From Campylobacterota bacterium (GTDB taxonomy: Bacteria > Campylobacterota > Campylobacteria > Campylobacterales > Sulfurovaceae), in NCBI GenBank assembly GCA_013153345.1, contig JAADEQ010000003.1:1-11664 (forward strand): a DNA stretch of 11,664 nt, given 5' to 3'. A model generated the notes under the pieces. It was not told where the DNA came from. It worked only from the letters and a program-made list of their open reading frames with translations, and ran no database searches. Below are positions 5,987-11,664 of this stretch, piece after piece; within the stretch, counting starts at the first letter, position 1, and every line of letters begins with the position of its first letter. The position numbers were made by a program, and so were the translations under genes.

Positions 5987-6710
5987 CTTTATACTCCCAT
6001 TTTAAGTTCTGCCAATCCTCAATCCCATCTCCAGAAGATAGGGCAACTTCAAGCTTATCTAAATAGATATCTCTATCAATAAGCTTTGCTCCTAAACTTT
6101 GGAGGTGAGTTGTAGGAACTTGACAATCGATGAAATGATAACCTTTAATTGCTAAAACATCACTTAGAGCCTTTAGTGCAATCTTAGAGCCATTTGGTTT
6201 TATTGAGACCATACTCTCTCCAAAAAAGGCTTTTCCCATCGCAACTCCATAAAGGCCGCCCCAAAAGTTATCCTCCTCATCATACACCTCAACTGAATGT
6301 GCAAAACCCATATGATAAAGCTCAGTATATGCTTCTCTCATTGACTTAATTAGCCAAGTTCCCTCTTTATACTCTCTTGTTTTTGCACAAAGCAAAATGG
6401 TCTTTTCAAAATCTCTATCAAAATAGACCTTATATTTTTTATTTCTTAAAATTTTTCTAAAAGATTTAGTAACCTTAAACTCATTTGGATAGAGAATCAA
6501 TCTTGGATTTGGAGACCACCACAAAATTGGATCATTCTCATTAAACCAAGGAAAAATCCCTTTTCTATATGCACTTAAGATTCTATTTGGCTCAAGCCCT
6601 CCACCATAAGCTAAAAGCCCCTCATCACTTGCAAAGCGAGGATTTGGAAAAGAGAAGCTAAATTTGCTAAGAGGGGGGATAAAGTAATCCTCATCAAATA
6701 TTGAAGCCAT
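5979..6710 (-). CDS. aat: Leucyl/phenylalanyl-tRNA–protein transferase
   Basis: Adds Leu or Phe from charged tRNA to proteins with N-terminal Lys or Arg, making primary N-degrons for ClpS/ClpAP. The 243-aa protein carries the family's signature blocks: GIFPWF (51-56), WWSPNPR (64-70), EGTWL (116-120), AHSVEVY (137-143), GGLYGVAMGKAFFGESM (151-167), IDCQ (194-197) and HLQSLGA (202-208). All match the E. coli enzyme closely. The ATG at 6710-6708 is preferred over the adjoining GTG (6713) because AGAGG is seven bases upstream. It shares one base with the clpA stop (TGATG). The order clpS–clpA–aat places substrate creation, recognition and unfolding in a single transcript. Confidence 0.95.
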   Translation of the reverse strand: MASIFDEDYFIPPLSKFSFSFPNPRFASDEGLLAYGGGLEPNRILSAYRKGIFPWFNENDPILWWSPNPRLILYPNEFKVTKSFRKILRNKKYKVYFDRDFEKTILLCAKTREYKEGTWLIKSMREAYTELYHMGFAHSVEVYDEEDNFWGGLYGVAMGKAFFGESMVSIKPNGSKIALKALSDVLAIKGYHFIDCQVPTTHLQSLGAKLIDRDIYLDKLEVALSSGDGIEDWQNLKWEYKDD

Positions 6711-8899
6711 CACTCAACCTCTATCTTAAACTCTCCATTACTAAATCCAATTTTTACAACACCACCTTTTTTAAGCTCTCCAAATAGCATTAAATCAGTT
6801 AGCTTTGGTTTTATCTCATCATCAATAATTCTTGCAATCTCTCTTGCTCCAAATTCGCTATGAGCCTTTTTAGCAATCTCTTTAATAGCAGCAGGGCTTA
6901 GTTTTAGCTCCACTTTTTTATCTTTTAGCTGACTATTTAGCTTATCAATCTCAATCTTTACAATATCTTCAAGCTCTTTTATTCCAAGCTCATTAAACTC
7001 AACCACTGCACTTAATCTATTTCTAAACTCACTGCTAAAGAAATCTTTTATTGCCTTAAAGGTCTTTAGTGAGTTATCCTTATTAAAGCCCATAACATTT
7101 GGCTCTTTTGTCCCAAGATTTGAAGTCATTATCAAAATTACATGTTTAAAATCACTCACAACTCCATTATTATCAGTTAGCTTTGCTCCATCCATAATCT
7201 GAAGCAAAATATTCATAATATCAGGATGGGCTTTTTCTATCTCATCAAGCAAAAGCACCGTGTGAGGATTTTTCTTTATCATCTCAGTCAAAAGGCCACC
7301 TTGCTCAAATCCAACATATCCAGGAGGTGCTCCAATTAGGCGGCTAACTGAGTGCTTTTCCATATATTCACTCATATCAAGCCTATAAAAATTTACCCCA
7401 AGCTCATTTGCAAGCTCTCTTGATAGGGCTGTCTTTCCAACTCCAGTTGGTCCAACAAACAAAAAGCTTCCAATTGGAGTATCAGCTCTATTTAATCCAG
7501 CATATGAGCGCTTAATTGCCTCAACTAAAGTATCAATTGCTTTTTCTTGTCCAACAATCTTTTTCTTTAATCTCTTTGCAAGGTTTTTTAGCTTTGAGGT
7601 GTCATCTTTATCGATGCTATCAATTGGAAGTTTTAGCATCTTTGAGACAATCTCTTTTACTTCTTTTTTCTCAATTAATTTATCTTTATCACCCCTTAGC
7701 ATAAAATGAGCCCCAGCATCATCAATTATATCAATTGCCTTATCTGGCAGATATTTATCATGAATATATCTAACGCTCAAATCAATTGCCTCTTGAAGCG
7801 CATCGTCACTAAATTTAATACTATGAAAATCTTCATACTTTTGCTGAAGACCCTTTAGAATCTTAAATGTATCATCAACTGAAGGCTCATTTATATCAAT
7901 CTTTCCAAAGCGTCTTGATAGCGCCTTATCTTTATCAAAAAAGTTTCTATATTCATTAAAGGTGGTTGCTCCAATACACTTTAGCTCTCCTCTAGCTAGT
8001 GCTGGCTTTAGGAGGTTGCTTGCATCAAGGCTTCCTCCACCAGTGCTTCCAGCCCCAACTAAGGTATGAATCTCATCAATAAAAAGAATTGAGTTTTTAA
8101 CCTCTTTTAGCTCCTCTAAAACTCCTTTTAGGCGCTTTTCAAAATCGCCTCTATATTTAGTGCCAGCAAGCAAGCTTCCCATATCAAGGGCAAAGACTTT
8201 TGCATCTTTTAAGATATCTGGCACCTCGCCTTTTGAGATTTTTAGAGCAAGCCCCTCAGCAATTGCAGTCTTTCCAACCCCTGGCTCTCCAACTAAGAGC
8301 GGATTGTTTTTCTTTCTTCTGCAAAGAATCTGCATTACTCTATCAATCTCTCTTTCTCTTCCAATTACCTCATCAATTTTGCCCTCTTTAGCAAGAGAAG
8401 TTAACTCAATTGTAAACTCTTGAAGATTTGGATACTCTTTTATATCATCTTCAAACTCCACATCTATCTCATCACTTGCTCCAATCCCATGAGAGATATA
8501 CTCTAAAATATCTAATCTATCAATTCCCTCTTGCTCAATTAATCTTTTTGCAAAACTATCATCTTGAAGCATAATTGAAGCTAGCATATCCCCAATTGTT
8601 GCTTCTTTTTTCCCTGAGCTATTTACATGAATCATCATCTCACTAATTGCTTTAGATAGTGAGACCGTCTCAATTGGGTCAATCTCTTGCTCAATAATAG
8701 GAACATATTTACTTAAATATTTATTTAATTCTTGAGTTAAAAATTCAATATCTGCTCCTAAATCTTTTAGAATCTTTTGGCCCTCTTTTGAGGTTGCAAT
8801 TGCTAAAAGAATATGCTCTATTGTTAAATATTCATGATGGCGCTCTTTTGCAATTGCGACCCCTTTTGCAAAAACTTCATTTAGATTAATATTTATCAT
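6710..8899 (-). CDS. clpA: ATP-dependent Clp protease ATP-binding subunit ClpA
   Basis: A Clp/Hsp100 unfoldase that threads substrates into ClpP. The 729-aa protein has an N-terminal Clp-N double-repeat domain (about 1-140), which docks ClpS. The first AAA+ module has Walker A GEPGVGKT (204-211) and Walker B ILFIDE (271-276); the second has GPTGVGKT (483-490) and VLLLDE (548-553). The pore-loop KYRG (248-251) and GYVG (527-530) motifs and arginine-finger region FRNRL (625-629) are present. There is no ClpB middle coiled coil, so this is ClpA rather than ClpB. The ClpP-docking tripeptide is MGF (603-605), where E. coli ClpA has IGL. The start ATG has AAAGG seven bases upstream, within the end of clpS; the gap to clpS is 4 bases. 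No clpP is in the window. Confidence 0.96.
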   Translation of the reverse strand: MININLNEVFAKGVAIAKERHHEYLTIEHILLAIATSKEGQKILKDLGADIEFLTQELNKYLSKYVPIIEQEIDPIETVSLSKAISEMMIHVNSSGKKEATIGDMLASIMLQDDSFAKRLIEQEGIDRLDILEYISHGIGASDEIDVEFEDDIKEYPNLQEFTIELTSLAKEGKIDEVIGREREIDRVMQILCRRKKNNPLLVGEPGVGKTAIAEGLALKISKGEVPDILKDAKVFALDMGSLLAGTKYRGDFEKRLKGVLEELKEVKNSILFIDEIHTLVGAGSTGGGSLDASNLLKPALARGELKCIGATTFNEYRNFFDKDKALSRRFGKIDINEPSVDDTFKILKGLQQKYEDFHSIKFSDDALQEAIDLSVRYIHDKYLPDKAIDIIDDAGAHFMLRGDKDKLIEKKEVKEIVSKMLKLPIDSIDKDDTSKLKNLAKRLKKKIVGQEKAIDTLVEAIKRSYAGLNRADTPIGSFLFVGPTGVGKTALSRELANELGVNFYRLDMSEYMEKHSVSRLIGAPPGYVGFEQGGLLTEMIKKNPHTVLLLDEIEKAHPDIMNILLQIMDGAKLTDNNGVVSDFKHVILIMTSNLGTKEPNVMGFNKDNSLKTFKAIKDFFSSEFRNRLSAVVEFNELGIKELEDIVKIEIDKLNSQLKDKKVELKLSPAAIKEIAKKAHSEFGAREIARIIDDEIKPKLTDLMLFGELKKGGVVKIGFSNGEFKIEVE

Positions 8900-8903
8900 A
8901 ACT

Positions 8904-9203
8904 CTACCTTTCTAATTCCATCGTTGCAAGAAGAGGAAAGCCATTTGCTCGAGCTAAACTTTTTACTTGCTCAACTTTTGTTGCAGCAATATCTTTAACA
9001 TATACTCCGCAAACAGCTTTTCCTTGGGTGTGAACCTTCCACATTAAATCTTCTGCCTCGTCTAAATTTTTATGAAAAACTTTCATTAATATATCTATAA
9101 CAAAATCCATTGGTGTATAATCATCATTATGCAAAATGACTTTATACATTGGTGGATTATCAATACTTAACTCAACTTCACTTGCCTCTTTAATTTTTGG
9201 CAC
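8904..9203 (-). CDS. clpS: ATP-dependent Clp protease adaptor ClpS
   Basis: Recognises N-terminal Leu, Phe, Tyr and Trp on substrates and hands them to ClpA. The 99-aa protein has the usual short flexible N-tail followed by the compact fold. The pocket residues are all visible: Asn26, Asp27 and Asp28 in VILHNDDYTPMDFV, with Thr30 and Met32, then His58 in WKVHTQGKAVCGVY. These match Asn34, Asp35, Met40 and His66 of E. coli ClpS, so N-degron binding should be intact. The start is GTG (9203-9201) with AGGAG seven bases upstream and no better ATG. It is the first gene of the clpS–clpA–aat–tal operon, divergent from bioD across about 50 bases. Confidence 0.95.
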   Translation of the reverse strand: MPKIKEASEVELSIDNPPMYKVILHNDDYTPMDFVIDILMKVFHKNLDEAEDLMWKVHTQGKAVCGVYVKDIAATKVEQVKSLARANGFPLLATMELER

Positions 9204-9206
9204 GCT

Positions 9207-9235
9207 TTAACTCCTAATAATGTTTATATTATAAT
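9207..9235 (+). promoter_or_regulatory. Predicted bioD promoter
   Basis: TTAACT (9207-9212) and TATAAT (9230-9235) are separated by 17 bases, a good sigma-70 arrangement. The start point would be near 9242, giving a leader of about 15 bases. Its -35 lies in the clpS leader, against that gene's ribosome-binding site. Confidence 0.5.
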
Positions 9236-9263
9236 TATACTAAAAAAGTGTTTATTATGGCAA
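9228..9263 (-). promoter_or_regulatory. Predicted clpS operon promoter
   Basis: On the minus strand TTGCCA (9263-9258) and TATAAT (9239-9234) are separated by 18 bases; a second TATAAT overlaps at 9233-9228. The -35 lies inside the first codons of bioD. The leader to the clpS GTG would be about 20-25 bases. The -10 elements of this and the bioD promoter overlap on opposite strands. Confidence 0.5.
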
Positions 9264-9883
9264 AAATATTGTTTATCACAGCAACAAATACAAATATTGG
9301 CAAAACTTACGCATCAATTCAAATATTAAAAAAACTCGCTTTAATTGGCTACAAAGTAGGAGCTTGTAAACCAATTGAAACAGGTGTAGATAATATACCA
9401 CAAGATGCTCATAAATTATTAACAATTGTTAAACAAAACAATAATAGATTTAAACATCTAACACCTTTAGATATTACTGCTTATAGTTTTAAGCTTCCAG
9501 CAGCACCCTTTGTTGCTGATACTAAAGGTATTATTAATATAGCAAAGGTTTGTGAAAAAATTATGGAATTGAGCTCTTATTGCGATATTTTAGTTGTTGA
9601 AGGGGCTGGAGGGTTAATGGTTCCTATTAAACGGGACTATTTTATGATTGATTTAATTAAAGAATTGGATGCAAAGACCCTTTTAGTTACCCCTAGCTAT
9701 TTGGGCTCTATTAATGAGACTCTTTTATCAATTAAGGCTTTAGAGGATAAAGATATAGATTTTGATTGGGTAGTTAATCTCTATAGAGATAAAGAGGAGT
9801 TTAAAAAGATTACTAAACCCTTTTATGATGCCTATTTTAAAGAGTGGCAAACTCTTGATGAGTATATAAAGACTCTATCGTAA
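9257..9883 (+). CDS. bioD: Dethiobiotin synthetase
   Basis: Closes the ureido ring of dethiobiotin from diaminopelargonate, CO2 and ATP in biotin synthesis. The 208-aa protein opens with the P-loop TATNTNIGKT (8-17), followed by KPIETG with the conserved Lys and Thr, and VEGAGGLMVPI, the family's substrate-binding loop. The ATG at 9257 is chosen because the P-loop then sits at the usual distance from the N-terminus. An in-frame GTG at 9248 would add only three residues. Neither start has a clear Shine-Dalgarno, unlike most genes here. No other bio genes are adjacent. The gene's 3' end overlaps the convergent sixA-like gene by 9 bases. Its Glu codons change from all GAA in the first two-thirds to all GAG in the last third. 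Confidence 0.93.
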   Translation: MAKILFITATNTNIGKTYASIQILKKLALIGYKVGACKPIETGVDNIPQDAHKLLTIVKQNNNRFKHLTPLDITAYSFKLPAAPFVADTKGIINIAKVCEKIMELSSYCDILVVEGAGGLMVPIKRDYFMIDLIKELDAKTLLVTPSYLGSINETLLSIKALEDKDIDFDWVVNLYRDKEEFKKITKPFYDAYFKEWQTLDEYIKTLS

Positions 9884-10360
9884 AAGTTTAGGGTATAAAA
9901 AGAGAGAGCTTTTCCCCTTTTTAAAACTGCTCCAATCTCCTTTAAACTCAAGCTTTACAACTCCACTCGTAGGAAGATTATCAATCGTTAAATTAGAGTA
10001 GCTATTTATAAATTCTGTAAAGTCAGGATTATGCCCAACAATAATTAAAGAGTCTATTTTATTATCAACCTCTTTAATGGTCTGTAAAATTTTATTGGTT
10101 CCTTCAAAGTAGAGTCTCTTATCAACTTTTATATCTTCAATCTCATATCTTAAGAAAGCAGCCGCAATCTCAGCAGTAATTAAGGCTCTTTTTGCAGGAC
10201 TGCTAATTATTAAATTAGCTTTGACTCCTCTTTTTCTCAGCTCTTTTGAGATTAGTAAAATATCTTCATATCCTCTTTTCTTAAGCCCTCTTTCAAGGTC
10301 GCTATTAAATGGCTCATCCCAGCTTGATTTTGCATGGCGCATAATATATAGACTCTTCAA
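9875..10360 (-). CDS. sixA: SixA-like phosphohistidine phosphatase (histidine phosphatase superfamily)
   Basis: A small cytosolic histidine-phosphatase-fold enzyme of 161 aa. Its start, MKSLYIMRHAKSSW, carries the RHA catalytic motif with the phospho-accepting His9. DLERGLKKRG (21-30), SSPAKRA (53-59) and VGHNPDF with His110 complete the active site. SixA removes phosphate from histidines, for instance of PTS-type or HPt domains; the target here is unknown, and no PTS gene is nearby. The frame is open upstream to a GTG at 10396, but the TTG at 10360-10358 follows AAAGGGGGG and gives the canonical SixA N-terminus, so I use it. The extra residues would also cover the predicted promoter. It converges on bioD and diverges from pyrB. 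Confidence 0.87.
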   Translation of the reverse strand: MKSLYIMRHAKSSWDEPFNSDLERGLKKRGYEDILLISKELRKRGVKANLIISSPAKRALITAEIAAAFLRYEIEDIKVDKRLYFEGTNKILQTIKEVDNKIDSLIIVGHNPDFTEFINSYSNLTIDNLPTSGVVKLEFKGDWSSFKKGKSSLFLYPKLLR

Positions 10361-10386
10361 TTTCCCCCCTTTAAATTGATATCTTA

Positions 10387-10395
10387 ATTTTATCA
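10387..10395 (-). promoter_or_regulatory. Predicted extended -10 promoter of the sixA-like gene
   Basis: On the minus strand TGATAAAAT is an extended -10 (TG, one base, then TAAAAT at 10392-10387). The start point would be near 10380, about 20 bases before the TTG start. No good -35 is seen. Confidence 0.4.
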
Positions 10396-10400
10396 CTATT

Positions 10401-10409
10401 TGGTATAAT
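10401..10409 (+). promoter_or_regulatory. Predicted extended -10 promoter of pyrB
   Basis: TGGTATAAT is an extended -10 with perfect TATAAT (10404-10409). Transcription would begin near 10416, leaving a leader of about 16 bases. The leader is too short for a pyrimidine attenuator or PyrR site, and none is seen. Confidence 0.6.
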
Positions 10410-10431
10410 ATCTTTTTAAAAAAGGCGTTTG

Positions 10432-11307
10432 ATGCAACATTTAGTAGATATTGATGACTTAGATATATCTAAAATTGAAAAAATTTTAGAAGATGCCAAA
10501 TCTTTTAAGAAAAAGATGCCTCCAAAACTACTCTCAGATAAATTGATAATTACTCTTTTTTTTGAGCCCTCAACAAGAACAAGAAGCTCTTTTGAAGTTG
10601 CTGCAAAGAGACTTGGAGCAAGTGTTGTCCATCTTGACCCGGCAAAATCTTCCACTAAAAAGGGAGAGACGCTTGAAGATACCTTTGCAAATTTGGCGGC
10701 AATGGGGCCAGATGGGGTGATTGTTAGACACTCAAAAGATGAGACTGCTAAAATCTTAGCTGATATGGATTTAGTGCCTGTAATTAATGCAGGAACTGGA
10801 AAATCAGCCCATCCAACTCAAGCCCTACTTGATTTGTTTACTATAAAGGAGCACTTTGGTGATATAGAGGGCAAAAAGATAACTATTGTTGGAGATATCG
10901 CAAACTCAAGAGTTGCAAGCTCTGGAATAAAGCTATTTCAAAAAATGGGACTTGATATTACCTTGGTTGCTCCAAAAGAGTTTATGCCAAAGACCACTTT
11001 AAAAAACACTCCATCCTTAGAAGAGGGAATTAAAGAAGCTGATATTATAATGAGCCTTAGAGCTCAACTTGAGCGTCACGCAAAGCCAATTTTTGAAGAT
11101 TATAGCGAGTATGCAAAGCACTATTGCATTAAAAAGAGGCATCTAAGAGATAATCTTTTAATAATGCATCCAGGACCTGTTATGAGAAATATTGATATTA
11201 GCGATGAGGTATTGGAGTCTAAAAACTCTCTTGTATTAGAGCAGGTAAGAAATGGTGTTTTTATTAGAATGGCAATCTTAAAATATATTTTGCTTGATAG
11301 TAGATGA
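10432..11307 (+). CDS. pyrB: Aspartate carbamoyltransferase catalytic subunit
   Basis: Condenses carbamoyl phosphate with aspartate, the committed step of pyrimidine synthesis. The 291-aa protein has the carbamoyl-phosphate motif FEPSTRTRSSF (44-54), KSSTKKGET with the mobile-loop Ser/Lys (72-80), HPTQALLDL (127-135), GDIANSRVA (154-162) and MHPGPVMRN (245-253). These identify ATCase rather than ornithine carbamoyltransferase. The ATG at 10432 follows AAGG by six bases; an adjoining TTG (10429) is a weaker alternative. No pyrI regulatory subunit follows; the next gene, pabB, starts inside the stop codon (ATGA), so the enzyme may act without a PyrI partner, though one could lie elsewhere. Confidence 0.96.
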   Translation: MQHLVDIDDLDISKIEKILEDAKSFKKKMPPKLLSDKLIITLFFEPSTRTRSSFEVAAKRLGASVVHLDPAKSSTKKGETLEDTFANLAAMGPDGVIVRHSKDETAKILADMDLVPVINAGTGKSAHPTQALLDLFTIKEHFGDIEGKKITIVGDIANSRVASSGIKLFQKMGLDITLVAPKEFMPKTTLKNTPSLEEGIKEADIIMSLRAQLERHAKPIFEDYSEYAKHYCIKKRHLRDNLLIMHPGPVMRNIDISDEVLESKNSLVLEQVRNGVFIRMAILKYILLDSR

Positions 11308-11664
11308 AGTTTTTACCACCAAAAGAGGGCTTTAATAAAATCTCTGCTTTAGCCTCAAAAAATATCCCCTTTTTATTTATTATCTCTTATGATAAGAGTA
11401 AAATTTTTGTAGAGCCTCTTTTAAGTTTGCCAAAAGAGATAGAGTTCTCTTTTAATAGCTCTTTTAATAATATTGGCAAAAAGGGGTATTTGGCTAAATA
11501 TCCAATTAATTTTAATGAGTATCTAAGCGCTTTTAATAGGGTAATTGAAAATATTAAAGCTGGAAATAGTTATCTTTTTAATTTAACTTTCAAAACATCA
11601 ATCTCTACAAATTTGGAGCTAAAAGAGATTTTTAAATATGCAAAGGCTCCCTTTAAGCTCTATA
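11304..11664 (+). CDS. pabB: Aminodeoxychorismate synthase component I, N-terminal part (partial)
   Basis: The first 120 codons of a chorismate-using enzyme that, with a glutaminase, makes 4-amino-4-deoxychorismate for p-aminobenzoate and folate. The start ATG overlaps the pyrB stop (ATGA), and no Shine-Dalgarno is visible, so translation is probably coupled to pyrB. After a short N-terminal domain (about 1-68), the segment YPINFNEYLSAFNRVIENIKAG, then NSYLFNLTFKT, matches the entry to the chorismate-binding domain of PabB/TrpE proteins. The usual tripeptide before NLT is YQV or YQI; here it is YLF. The catalytic core lies beyond the right edge. The short N-terminal region would suit the PabB–PabC fusions I recall from this phylum, but that cannot be seen here. 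TrpE is a less likely alternative. Confidence 0.83.
   Translation, partial: MKFLPPKEGFNKISALASKNIPFLFIISYDKSKIFVEPLLSLPKEIEFSFNSSFNNIGKKGYLAKYPINFNEYLSAFNRVIENIKAGNSYLFNLTFKTSISTNLELKEIFKYAKAPFKLY

Noticed and set aside
9884..9925. Possible bidirectional terminator after bioD
   Set aside because: Only a weak AAAAG/CTTTT pairing could be drawn, lying within the sixA-like coding sequence, without a proper GC stem.
10364..10369. Run of six Gs (minus strand) in the sixA-like ribosome-binding site, and another at 6673-6678 within aat, as possible phase-variable tracts
   Set aside because: Phase-variable homopolymers in Campylobacterota are usually eight or more; six is too short, and the aat run simply encodes Pro-Pro codons on the minus strand.
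10410..10431. Pyrimidine-responsive attenuator in the pyrB leader
   Set aside because: The predicted leader is only about 16 bases, with no hairpin or leader peptide.
10396..10655. Minus-strand open frame opposite the start of pyrB
   Set aside because: It lies antisense to conserved pyrB motifs, including STRTR, and reads as a shadow frame.

Overview
The window is an ordinary, very compact stretch of a low-GC bacterial chromosome. The proteins are rich in Lys, Glu and Ile, and the gene orders fit Campylobacterota (the former Epsilonproteobacteria): fabD–MTA/SAH nucleosidase–TtcA-like, and clpS–clpA–aat. I recall both neighbourhoods from Campylobacter and Helicobacter genomes but could not search to confirm. 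The genus cannot be fixed from the sequence. There are no RNA genes, mobile elements, CRISPR arrays or phage genes, and I found no clear sign of a new defence or biosynthetic system.

Layout. (1) Positions 1-4160, minus strand: a seven-gene operon read leftwards from a promoter near 4155. In transcription order it holds a membrane-anchored zinc-ribbon protein, an unknown 128-aa protein, fabD, the MTA/SAH (aminodeoxyfutalosine) nucleosidase, a TtcA-like PP-loop protein, a Cof-type HAD phosphatase, and an unknown membrane protein cut by the left edge. Most junctions overlap or are a few bases apart, so translational coupling is likely. Several starts are GTG or TTG. (2) 4177-4950, minus strand: a single outer-membrane beta-barrel gene with its own extended -10 promoter and a hairpin terminator. 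(3) 4940-9265, minus strand: clpS–clpA–aat–tal, an N-degron proteolysis cassette with transaldolase coupled at its end and a good intrinsic terminator. (4) 9207-9883, plus strand: bioD, divergent from clpS. (5) 9875-10415, minus strand: a SixA-like phosphohistidine phosphatase, overlapping bioD tail to tail. (6) 10380-11664, plus strand: pyrB, then the start of pabB, which runs off the right edge.

How the genes work together. FabD loads malonyl groups for fatty acid synthesis. The nucleosidase recycles S-adenosylhomocysteine and methylthioadenosine, and in this phylum it also serves futalosine-type menaquinone synthesis. ClpS delivers N-degron substrates to ClpA(P), and Aat creates such N-degrons by adding Leu or Phe. 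BioD, PyrB and PabB belong to biotin, pyrimidine and folate synthesis. No stretch above 300 bases lacks a gene. The most useful items for follow-up are the TtcA-like protein missing one expected Fe-S cysteine, the uncharacterised 128-aa and membrane proteins of the fabD operon, two divergent promoter pairs whose elements interpenetrate, and a 16-bp near-repeat at the two minus-strand terminators around the outer-membrane gene.
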